From: Candidatus Caenarcanales bacterium
GTDB taxonomy: Bacteria; Cyanobacteriota; Vampirovibrionia; LMEP-6097
Assembly: GCA_021299565.1 (NCBI GenBank)
Contig: JAJTHA010000086.1
Coordinates: forward strand, 1 to 5,672
DNA length: 5,672 nucleotides
Reading direction: 5' to 3'
In this document: one piece after another, positions 1 to 5,538 of the stretch
How the letters are laid out: each line of letters begins with the position of its first letter
How positions within the stretch are numbered: the first letter of the stretch is position 1
The notes under the pieces: model-generated
Told to the model about the DNA's origin: nothing
Seen by the model: the letters and a program-made list of their open reading frames with translations, nothing else
The model's database searches: none
Made by a program: the position numbers and the translations under genes

Positions 1-934
1 ATGGTAAGTCTCTTTGCTGTCCTCTGCCAAAGTTCAAAGTCGCATTTATAGTTTTATTGGTAAGTTCACCATCTTGTTCACCAACAGCATTTACTTTTAA
101 ACCATTAATGTGATGTCTATTTTTGGTTAGTGGCTCTTCGCCACCTAGAATCACATGCGGGGCGAATAATACTGCATCTTTTGACATAGTCTCTGAGACA
201 GCGTGCAGAACCATATCTGCTGCTAATAATCTACTATTATCCTCTTCATCCCCAATGTATTTTTCTGAATCACTGACCAGTACATAATCGATAACTCCAA
301 AAGATTTTAGTTTAGAGTTTTCATGTCCTAAATTATCTATCAAAGCTATCGCTTCGGGCTTAACAAACTTACCTTCTTTATTAGCGTCATAAACAACAGA
401 AACAGAGTAGCGTCCTGTTTTCAAATCTGCTTGAATAGAGGATTTAATTTCTTGAGTTATTTCAAAACCATCTGGATCCGCCAGGTCTAATACATTTTCG
501 TTTGCAACTAATCTTCTACCTAAACTCCTATCAGCCCCACCAAATAATCTTGTTATCCAGCCAAAAGTTTTTTCGCCGATGCTATCTCTGAAAAATAATT
601 TAGATGCTGTTTTGCCGCTAATATCGACAACAAGTCTCGCTGGTTCTTTTATGTTTTTGATAGCTTCAGCATTATGCACTTGCATAAATTCACCCTCGTC
701 TAGTTTGTCTCCAAAATTAAGTGATTCTAGAATTTGTTTTGCGGAATCTGTACTTTCTTGATCTTTATATTTGATGGATTCGATTTTAGAAATTTGTCGA
801 TACTTCTGCATCACATCAGATATATCTTCTGCCTTTGCTCTTTGGCTCTCAGCTTTAAGCGCTTTAGGTGATGCTTTTGGGGATACTTTTACTGCTTTTC
901 CGACTTTTTGTGTTTTAGCAACAGCTGCGACCAT
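1..934 (-). CDS. Hypothetical protein with Lys-rich N-terminus (C-terminus cut off by window edge)
   Basis: An open frame runs from an ATG at 934 to the window edge without a stop, giving 311 residues; the true C-terminus lies outside. I do not recognise the family. Residues 1-36 are rich in Lys, Ala, Ser and Pro (9 basic residues, only one acid before residue 35, with KVSPKASPKALK at 16-27), like a disordered basic tail. The rest looks like a soluble mixed alpha/beta protein, with segments such as ARLVVDISGK (99-108), GRYSVSVVYDANKEG (174-188) and FGVIDYVLVSD (212-222). There is no signal peptide or membrane span. The next in-frame ATG is at residue 42, so the first ATG is preferred. There is no Shine-Dalgarno; an extended -10 (952-944) lies just upstream. 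The start is 23 bp after the stop of the glycerol-1-phosphate dehydrogenase gene on the same strand, so read-through from that operon is also possible. Coding status is well supported by the long open frame; function is unknown. Confidence 0.8.
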   Translation of the reverse strand, partial: MVAAVAKTQKVGKAVKVSPKASPKALKAESQRAKAEDISDVMQKYRQISKIESIKYKDQESTDSAKQILESLNFGDKLDEGEFMQVHNAEAIKNIKEPARLVVDISGKTASKLFFRDSIGEKTFGWITRLFGGADRSLGRRLVANENVLDLADPDGFEITQEIKSSIQADLKTGRYSVSVVYDANKEGKFVKPEAIALIDNLGHENSKLKSFGVIDYVLVSDSEKYIGDEEDNSRLLAADMVLHAVSETMSKDAVLFAPHVILGGEEPLTKNRHHINGLKVNAVGEQDGELTNKTINATLNFGRGQQRDLP

Positions 935-943
935 AATATATGT

Positions 944-952
944 ATTATAACA
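944..952 (-). promoter_or_regulatory. Extended -10 promoter element for the hypothetical gene at 934
   Basis: On the minus strand the sequence reads TGT-TATAAT, a perfect extended -10 (TGN plus consensus hexamer, hexamer at 949-944). Nine bases separate it from the ATG at 934-932. The usual 7-nt distance puts the transcription start near 937, leaving a leader of about 3 nt. No good -35 is visible at 16-18 bp spacing, as is typical of extended -10 promoters. The region is very AT-rich, so a chance match is possible. Confidence 0.5.
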
Positions 953-957
953 TATTT

Positions 958-1992
958 TTATATTAAGTTTAGAATCGTAAAACGATCGGGTCTCATTAGA
1001 GGTGCTTTTGAAATAATATCCTCGATGCCTTGTATTTTTAGGTCTTCGAAGCTTATAGGTAGATTGTGTTTTGCTAGAACCGTTTTAAGTTTGCTGTATT
1101 TGATAGAAAAAGATCCTTCACTTCGTTCAGGATGACAAAAATCCTTAGTATCTAAATACAAATGATCTATATAATCAAAATTGTCGCCGCGAAGGGCTTC
1201 AAGATACAAAGTCGCTACCATCACTTGTATACCATGCATGGCAATTTTGCCGGCGCCATATTTTGCATCAATCGCATGTGAAATCAAATGCTCAGCACCT
1301 GAGCAGGGTCTTGAGTTACCTGTGATACTCATGGCAATGCCTGATAGCACTAGGCTTTCAACAAGTGATTTTATAAAACTAATATCCTGCCAAACTTCAA
1401 GATCGCTTTGATCTAGCATCTGTACAACATTCATCACAGCTCTTCTTGAGAGCATCATGGCAAAATCATCTATTTGGCTTTGTTTATATTTTGCAGCAAG
1501 TTTCCAATCTTCTATCGCCGAAAAATTAGAAATCAAATCTCCGACCCCAGCGTGTAATTGTTTGATTGGTGAAGAGCGGATGATATAAAGAGGCACAAAT
1601 AAAGCACTAGGCATAACTGCTCCAAGGCTTTTGCCGTCTATAACTGCGACTGGTGAACAAATACCATCGTGAGAAATAAGTGTGGGAATACTGATGAAAT
1701 TGATTTTGTTTTGTGCTGCAAAATATTTTGCTTTATCTAGTATTTTGCCTCCACCGATAGCTGCAAGCCATTGATTGCTTTTGCTGGGTAGTTCATTGAT
1801 ATATAAGTTGATTTTGAATTTGCTTGAGCAATCATTTAGAAGTCTTTTGCCAAGAAGATCTTTGCTGAATTCACCGCAGACTAAATCTAATTCTGTGATA
1901 TTTTTCGAATTACTAAATTCAATAAATTTATTAAGCAGAGCCTCGTAATCTTCTGCTAAAAACATGGTTTCAGGTAGTGAAATAGTTCTCAT
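958..1992 (-). CDS. egsA: sn-glycerol-1-phosphate dehydrogenase (AraM/EgsA family)
   Basis: The 344-residue protein belongs to the iron/zinc-dependent dehydroquinate synthase-like superfamily. Members of this branch reduce dihydroxyacetone phosphate to sn-glycerol-1-phosphate with NAD(P)H in the cytoplasm. Visible signatures are: the nucleotide-binding GGGKILDKAK (80-89); the family block SIPTLISHDGICSPVAVIDG (101-120); HAGVGDLISNFSAIEDWKLA (147-166), with metal-ligand Asp152; SRPCSGAEHLISH (227-239), with ligand His235; and AMHGIQV (251-257), with ligand His253. The SHDG and SRP-SG-EH motifs favour G1P dehydrogenase over glycerol dehydrogenase or phosphonoacetaldehyde reductase. Length matches the archaeal-type enzymes (about 350 residues). 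The start ATG overlaps the upstream nucleotidyltransferase stop as ATGA (1992-1989), implying translational coupling. The C-terminal helical domain contains an in-frame palindromic repeat encoding HPERSEGS (287-294). All expected metal ligands are present, so the enzyme is likely active. The substrate is inferred from family motifs. Confidence 0.87.
   Translation of the reverse strand: MRTISLPETMFLAEDYEALLNKFIEFSNSKNITELDLVCGEFSKDLLGKRLLNDCSSKFKINLYINELPSKSNQWLAAIGGGKILDKAKYFAAQNKINFISIPTLISHDGICSPVAVIDGKSLGAVMPSALFVPLYIIRSSPIKQLHAGVGDLISNFSAIEDWKLAAKYKQSQIDDFAMMLSRRAVMNVVQMLDQSDLEVWQDISFIKSLVESLVLSGIAMSITGNSRPCSGAEHLISHAIDAKYGAGKIAMHGIQVMVATLYLEALRGDNFDYIDHLYLDTKDFCHPERSEGSFSIKYSKLKTVLAKHNLPISFEDLKIQGIEDIISKAPLMRPDRFTILNLI
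1112..1136 (-). repeat. REP/RPE-like palindromic repeat inserted in frame in the dehydrogenase gene
   Basis: Read on the minus strand, this 25-bp unit begins GTCATCCTGA and ends GAAGGATC. The outer arms ATCCT and AGGAT can pair, and inside them AC pairs with GT around a 3-nt loop. The same GTCATYCTGA end is found in both arms of the intergenic element at 2824-2916. In the dehydrogenase frame it encodes HPERSEGS (residues 287-294). HPERSEGS-like peptides are familiar as translations of dispersed palindromic repeats in many bacterial genomes. No stop or frameshift results. Confidence 0.72.
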
Positions 1993-2750
1993 GCCGTTTT
2001 GAGAAAACTCTCATAAATATTTTTTGCTTTTTGATAATCTTCTACCGTGTCCATTTCTGTCCAGCTGAAACCCTCTGTAGGAAGTACTTCTAGTTGGAGT
2101 TTGTCGGTGATTTCATCAAGAGCATCTTCATAATATTTGTTGAAATCTTCTCTTGCTATCATGTCTTCTAGTGATTTCGCAAAGGCTTTTTGATCTTGAC
2201 TAGAAATAGACATGATTCCGATGTATTCACCAAGTGATTTTGAGTTGTCAAGATTTTTGTTGATGCGATTGATGTAATTGGACTCATTGACAGTTACCTT
2301 CATGTCTTCGTCAATAAGTGTGTCGCGTACATCGATGACCATGAAGCTTTTATTGTCCGAGAGTTTTTGGCATGCTGAGTCTATGATTTCATTTGCGACA
2401 ATTATGTCTGAGTTCAAAATTAAAACATTATCCCCGATCAAATCTTTTACAATATATGCAGTATAAATATTGTTGCGATCGAAATAGTGTTTGTTAAATA
2501 TCAAATTAATTTGGATTTTGTTTTGCCATTTTTCGCAGACTTTGATTATTGAGTCCTGGGCATGCCCAGTGACAATAGTAATTTGTGAAAAGTTATTTGC
2601 AGCTATTCGTTCTATTTGTCTATCCAAAAGAGTCCAGTTGTCGGCTAGTTGCAGGCAGGCTTTGGCGGTGTTTATGGTTAAATCACCAAGTCTTTTAGCC
2701 ATGCCGGCAGCAAAGATAATAGCGGATTTGGGTTTGTTTTTATTTAGCAC
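1989..2750 (-). CDS. Nucleotidyltransferase, choline-phosphate/inositol-phosphate cytidylyltransferase-like (COG1213 type)
   Basis: The 253-residue cytoplasmic enzyme has the single-domain nucleotidyltransferase fold that joins a sugar, polyol or choline phosphate to a nucleotide. The N-terminal signature AAGMAKRLGDLT (14-25) matches the AAGxGxRLxPLT nucleotide-binding loop, with Ala at the second Gly. It is followed by AKACL (29-33), where PKxLL is usual, and LLDRQIERI (41-49). Further family marks are NNIYTA (93-98), the acidic metal site ILNSDIIV (111-118), GEYIGIMSIS (174-183) and WTEMDTVEDYQKA (230-242), the last matching the C-terminal W-E-(I/M)-D-T-x-E-D motif. The start is GTG at 2750; the only nearby in-frame ATG is residue 17, inside the active-site loop. 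It is the first gene of a coupled pair with the G1P dehydrogenase (4-bp overlap), suggesting that the two act in one pathway, perhaps making a CDP-polyol such as CDP-glycerol. Phosphocholine or inositol phosphate remain possible substrates; nothing in the sequence decides between them. Confidence 0.85.
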   Translation of the reverse strand: MLNKNKPKSAIIFAAGMAKRLGDLTINTAKACLQLADNWTLLDRQIERIAANNFSQITIVTGHAQDSIIKVCEKWQNKIQINLIFNKHYFDRNNIYTAYIVKDLIGDNVLILNSDIIVANEIIDSACQKLSDNKSFMVIDVRDTLIDEDMKVTVNESNYINRINKNLDNSKSLGEYIGIMSISSQDQKAFAKSLEDMIAREDFNKYYEDALDEITDKLQLEVLPTEGFSWTEMDTVEDYQKAKNIYESFLKTA

Positions 2751-2756
2751 AGGATT

Positions 2757-2765
2757 ATTGTCGCA
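2757..2765 (-). promoter_or_regulatory. Possible extended -10 upstream of the nucleotidyltransferase
   Basis: On the minus strand TGC-GACAAT lies six bases before the GTG start at 2750. The hexamer matches TATAAT at 4 of 6 positions, including the key second A and final T, and is preceded by a TGN extension. The normal 7-nt spacing places the transcription start on the GTG itself, which would make a leaderless mRNA. No convincing -35 and no Shine-Dalgarno are visible. This is a weak call. Confidence 0.3.
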
Positions 2766-2823
2766 TAAAAGATGGTATATGATTATTTATTGTCCACTAT
2801 TGGCTTTTTCTGTTTTGACTTAC

Positions 2824-2863
2824 GTCATCCTGAGGAGCCGCTAGCGGCGACGTCAGGATCCAC
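2824..2863 (+). repeat. Left arm of composite palindromic element (repeat unit A)
   Basis: This 40-bp unit starts GTCATCCTGAG and ends TCAGGATCCAC. It folds as an outer perfect 7-bp stem (ATCCTGA at 2827-2833 with TCAGGAT at 2853-2859), a small internal loop, and an inner perfect 12-bp palindrome GCCGCTAGCGGC (2837-2848). Its ends match unit B (2878-2916) in inverted orientation and the shorter copy inside the dehydrogenase gene. It lies between divergent genes, so it is unlikely to be a conventional terminator of either. Confidence 0.75.
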
Positions 2864-2877
2864 TTACCTTGTGCATC

Positions 2878-2916
2878 GTGGATTCTTACGCACTGCTTTG
2901 CAGTGCTCAGAATGAC
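2878..2916 (-). repeat. Right arm of composite palindromic element (repeat unit B)
   Basis: On the minus strand this 39-bp unit starts GTCATTCTGAG and ends AGAATCCAC, so it is an inverted copy of unit A with the same ends but a different core. Its core is a perfect hairpin, GCACTGC (2890-2896), loop TTT, GCAGTGC (2900-2906), inside an ATTCT/AGAAT outer stem (2882-2886 with 2909-2913). Compared with unit A the outer stem has C-to-T on one side and G-to-A on the other, which keeps the pairing. A 14-bp spacer (2864-2877) separates the units, and the two can also pair with each other end to end. Confidence 0.75.
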
Positions 2917-2926
2917 GAACTTGAAC

Positions 2927-2935
2927 AATAATAAT
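2927..2935 (+). promoter_or_regulatory. Possible -10 region of the sigma factor gene
   Basis: Two overlapping AATAAT hexamers (2927-2932 and 2930-2935, each 5 of 6 to TATAAT) lie 7 and 4 bases before the ATG at 2940. The first would start transcription at about 2939, giving an essentially leaderless mRNA. The place where a -35 would sit (around 2904-2909) is inside repeat unit B and has no consensus match. No Shine-Dalgarno precedes the ATG. The low-complexity AAT run makes this tentative. Confidence 0.35.
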
Positions 2936-2939
2936 CACA

Positions 2940-3665
2940 ATGTCGACCGAAGATAAAATAAAATCCCTAAAAATAGACTCCAAAACTAGCAGCGCTGGCA
3001 AAGACTTAGCCAAGTTTATGCCGCTGGTAGAAATGATAGTCCGTAAGGAATTTGGGAGCAAAAAGCAAATTATTAGCCATGAAGAAATGGTCAACACTGG
3101 TTTAATCTCCATCAATAAATTAATCGAAAGCGCAAAAGTATCCGGCAGCACAGAATACAACTCTAGTTATATCGCCCAGTCAGTGAAGTGGGCAATAAAA
3201 GACGAACTTCGCTCTAGGCAAACTTGGTATGGAGTGAAGACAGTTGTAGCGCTAGATCAAAACTCAGTAGATGCAGCTCCTAAAGAAAAAGATACTGAAG
3301 CTTCAGCTGAAGATGGTACAACTCAAATCAATTCTATGGATGATGCTCGCAGAGCAGTATTTGAAGTGATTATGTCGGTAGAAGGCATGGAGGAAGACCT
3401 TGGCTTCTCACCTGCTGATATCAATTCACCTGAGCATTTAGAAAGACTTGAGCTACTTGAAATGAAAGCTAGTCTCAAAAAATCTATAGCCAAACTTCCT
3501 GAGAATTTACGAAAAGTAGTTGAGATGAGATTCTATGATAATCTTGGCGGCAATGAAGTCGCCGAAAGACTCAAAGTCACTCCTTCACGCATTTCGCACA
3601 TGATTAATGAAGCAGTCAAAAAGCTTAAAGTGCTTATGGTTGCTGAGGGATATTCGCAGGCGTAG
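2940..3665 (+). CDS. Sigma-70 family RNA polymerase sigma factor, regions 2 and 4 only
   Basis: The 241-residue protein is an alternative sigma factor that would direct RNA polymerase to a promoter subset. Region 2 spans about residues 24-100: AKFMPLVEMIVRKEF (24-38) corresponds to region 2.1, EEMVNTGLISINKLIES (48-64) to 2.2, and SYIAQSVKWAIKDELRSR (76-93) to 2.3-2.4, close to the A-x-x-x-I-x-x-x-I-x-D-E-L-R pattern of FliA/SigB-like factors. Region 4 spans about 175-232: SIAKLPENLRKVVEMRFYDN (182-201), then the helix-turn-helix GNEVAERLKVTPSRISHMI (204-222) and EAVKKLKVL. The intervening 75 residues are acidic and show no recognisable region 3. The total length is close to FliA, but the linker differs. 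No anti-sigma gene is seen next to it. The start ATG at 2940 has no Shine-Dalgarno. The gene is divergent from the nucleotidyltransferase and converges on the AsmA gene, overlapping its 3' end by 32 bp. Family assignment is firm; target promoters are unknown. Confidence 0.9.
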   Translation: MSTEDKIKSLKIDSKTSSAGKDLAKFMPLVEMIVRKEFGSKKQIISHEEMVNTGLISINKLIESAKVSGSTEYNSSYIAQSVKWAIKDELRSRQTWYGVKTVVALDQNSVDAAPKEKDTEASAEDGTTQINSMDDARRAVFEVIMSVEGMEEDLGFSPADINSPEHLERLELLEMKASLKKSIAKLPENLRKVVEMRFYDNLGGNEVAERLKVTPSRISHMINEAVKKLKVLMVAEGYSQA

Positions 3666-5493
3666 TTGCTGGCGTTGTTTCTGGGATTGTGGTTGATGGA
3701 ACTGTTTTCTTTGTGTTGATGTTTTGTTTCAGTAAGTTACCAAGCCCTTTTTGCAGTTCTTGTTTGAGTTGATCCGCGTTAACTGCTCCCATTTGTCCAT
3801 TTTTGGTGATTTCTTTAATTTTACTTTGAACCAAATTCATGCCTGTTTTAATTGCTTGATTAACGATTTCTTTTTGTTGTTCGATTGCCATGCTTTTAAG
3901 ATCTGGGTAGATACTTGGTTTTTCTAGAGTGCCTCTAATCTTGATTGGGATTGCTTTGGTCAGCTGTGGAACAACTAGATCTAGATCATAAACTAGCCAT
4001 TGTCCTTTTTTGACTGTACCATTACCAGTCATTGAGACGCCTTCACTCGCTTTGATTTTGATATTGTTTGTGACAAGATTTTCGTTATCAAAATTAAAGT
4101 CACTATCCAAGCTTGCAAAAGTGCCTGCAATTTTTTCAGTGAGAGCAGCTCCATTTTTAATAAATTGATTGGTGATATTTTTGTATTTAGTGATGGACTT
4201 AAGAATATATAAGCTTCCCTCAGAAATAGTCACTGAGCCAGTTGCGTTGAGGCTTTTGGATAGCGCTTCGCCTTTACCATTGAAGCTTAATTGATAATTA
4301 TTGACAGTGAATACACCTGAGATTTTCTTGCGAATATCAGTGAAAGTATCAAGAGTTTTTTCTATATCTAAGCCACTCAAAGAGCCGTCAGAACTCCCAC
4401 TCATAGCACCAGTAAGCATGTCAACAATTACTTTTGTATTGAAATTAAGTTTGCCTACTTTATGGTCTTCACCACTAGTAAGATCAAGAGTTGCATCTTT
4501 GGAAGTCAAGCTTAATTGTGGATGAGAATTCATTCTGAAATAAAAGTTCAATGGAATAGTTGAGCTTGCAGTGATAGTGCTTGCATCAGTTTGTCCCAAA
4601 ACCAATTTGCTGATTTCCAAATTACCTTGTCCTGAAATGCCTTTGAGTAGATCACCGCTGATACCAGCGTTTTGTTTGATCTCACCATCATTGCCCTGAA
4701 TCAAAGCAGCGAAACCTTCTTTGCGCATTGCCATAGGAAGCTCTTTGATAAAGAGTTTGAGGTTTTGGCTACCAGTTATTGGAATAGTGCTGATATCTAG
4801 CGGTATTGGACCTAGCGAGCCACTTGCAATTAATGTGCTTGATTGACCAAAGATTCTTGATTTGAATTTATAAGTTGCAGCAAGTGTTTTGTCTGTCTCT
4901 CCGATATTAAATCCACATAGTGAGATATCAACATCTCTAAATACAAATGGATCTTTTACACCATAAGCAAAGTATTCAATTCTTGAGTTTTTCAGCTCTA
5001 AATTTTTGAGCCTGATTTTTTCTATACTAAAATCTGTGTTGATCAGCGGTTTTGAAGGATCTTTAGCGATTATGTCTTTTTTAGGTTTGCTTAGTTTTTC
5101 TAAGTCAACGCCTTTTGGATGAGCTTGTTTGTTCTTGTCTTCTTCTAATCTAAGAATTGCATTGTCAATGGTGATTTCTTTAATGAGAAATTTTTTGGAC
5201 ATAAGTCCATTGAGATAAAGCCTAATTAGCATTTTTTTGCATTCTAGGGCTTCCTCAATTTTTAGATCAGTGATAATTATGGTTGGTTGTAGTTTGATTA
5301 ATTCCCATAATGAAAAATTGAACTTATCAAATTTAACATCCAAAGCTGTTTCATTTTGAATAATTTCTTTGACTCTTGGGACTATTACGCCTTTTACTTT
5401 GCTCTCGAGAAAAGCAAAAACACCCAATGCTGATAGAACCATCAAAAATACAATACTTACTAGGGCTATCAAAACTTTTTTCACTATGATCAT
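3634..5493 (-). CDS. AsmA-family inner-membrane-anchored protein
   Basis: From the ATG at 5493 the protein has 619 residues. An N-terminal Lys pair precedes one hydrophobic span (KKVLIALVSIVFLMVLSALG, about residues 5-24), so it is anchored in the inner membrane with the long remainder in the periplasm. The body has the beta-rich repeats of AsmA-like proteins. The C-terminal AsmA-type region (about 350-535) includes GSVTISEGSLYIL and IPIKIRGTLEKPSIYPDLKS, the usual G-T-x-x-x-P-x-I-x-P-D ending. After it come an amphipathic stretch and a Thr/Pro-rich tail (PSTTIPETTPATTP). AsmA-like proteins are linked to phospholipid transport and outer-membrane homeostasis in diderm bacteria; the cargo here is not known. 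The start is uncertain: TTG at 5517 extends it by 8 codons, while GTG at 5484 removes three and would suit a leaderless mRNA from the TATAAT at 5497-5492, which overlaps the ATG. The stop overlaps the convergent sigma gene by 32 bp. Confidence 0.85.
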   Translation of the reverse strand: MIIVKKVLIALVSIVFLMVLSALGVFAFLESKVKGVIVPRVKEIIQNETALDVKFDKFNFSLWELIKLQPTIIITDLKIEEALECKKMLIRLYLNGLMSKKFLIKEITIDNAILRLEEDKNKQAHPKGVDLEKLSKPKKDIIAKDPSKPLINTDFSIEKIRLKNLELKNSRIEYFAYGVKDPFVFRDVDISLCGFNIGETDKTLAATYKFKSRIFGQSSTLIASGSLGPIPLDISTIPITGSQNLKLFIKELPMAMRKEGFAALIQGNDGEIKQNAGISGDLLKGISGQGNLEISKLVLGQTDASTITASSTIPLNFYFRMNSHPQLSLTSKDATLDLTSGEDHKVGKLNFNTKVIVDMLTGAMSGSSDGSLSGLDIEKTLDTFTDIRKKISGVFTVNNYQLSFNGKGEALSKSLNATGSVTISEGSLYILKSITKYKNITNQFIKNGAALTEKIAGTFASLDSDFNFDNENLVTNNIKIKASEGVSMTGNGTVKKGQWLVYDLDLVVPQLTKAIPIKIRGTLEKPSIYPDLKSMAIEQQKEIVNQAIKTGMNLVQSKIKEITKNGQMGAVNADQLKQELQKGLGNLLKQNINTKKTVPSTTIPETTPATTPANIPQQP

Positions 5494-5497
5494 TATA
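5492..5497 (-). promoter_or_regulatory. Consensus -10 (TATAAT) for the AsmA-family gene
   Basis: A perfect TATAAT on the minus strand lies 7 bases before the GTG at 5484, so transcription would start at about 5485. A TTGACC (5 of 6 to the -35 consensus) lies at 5517-5512, but the 14-bp spacing is shorter than the normal 16-18. If this promoter is used, the ATG at 5493 and the TTG at 5517 would not be in the transcript and GTG would be the start. Confidence 0.4.
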
Positions 5498-5517
5498 GCT
5501 AGATGCTTAAAGGTCAA

Positions 5518-5523
5518 TATGAT
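5518..5523 (+). promoter_or_regulatory. Possible -10 (TATGAT) for the gene starting at 5539
   Basis: TATGAT matches the -10 consensus at 5 of 6 positions and sits 15 bases before the ATG at 5539, giving a short leader of about 9 nt. No -35 match is visible at normal spacing and no Shine-Dalgarno is present. It is back to back with the proposed AsmA promoter. Weak evidence. Confidence 0.25.
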
Positions 5524-5538
5524 AGACTAGTTTGCATT

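Noticed and set aside
579..1411. Three short plus-strand frames (579-761, 908-1135, 1181-1411)
   Set aside because: Each lies antisense to a longer minus-strand gene with better protein character, and none has a family motif.
958..1992. Phosphonoacetaldehyde reductase or plain glycerol dehydrogenase
   Set aside because: The SHDG-SP and SRP-SG-EH motifs and the length fit the glycerol-1-phosphate dehydrogenase branch, and no phosphonate gene is adjacent.
2491..2844. 117-codon plus-strand open frame opposite the nucleotidyltransferase
   Set aside because: It is antisense to the conserved N-terminal motifs of the nucleotidyltransferase, is Cys/Ser-rich with no recognisable domain, and ends in the repeat.
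2824..2916. Bidirectional rho-independent terminator
   Set aside because: The hairpins are strong, but both flanking genes are transcribed away from this region and no T-tract follows either stem; the conserved ends shared with the copy inside the dehydrogenase gene fit a dispersed repeat better.
2824..2916. CRISPR repeats or an attachment site
   Set aside because: There are only two inverted, imperfect units with different cores and no regular spacer series, no cas gene, and no integrase or tRNA next to them.
2864..3160. 98-codon minus-strand open frame across the intergenic repeat and the start of the sigma gene
   Set aside because: It is antisense to the well-supported sigma region 2 coding sequence, and its N-terminal-side match to hydrophobic residues is an antisense effect. 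Its last residues are simply the translated repeat unit.
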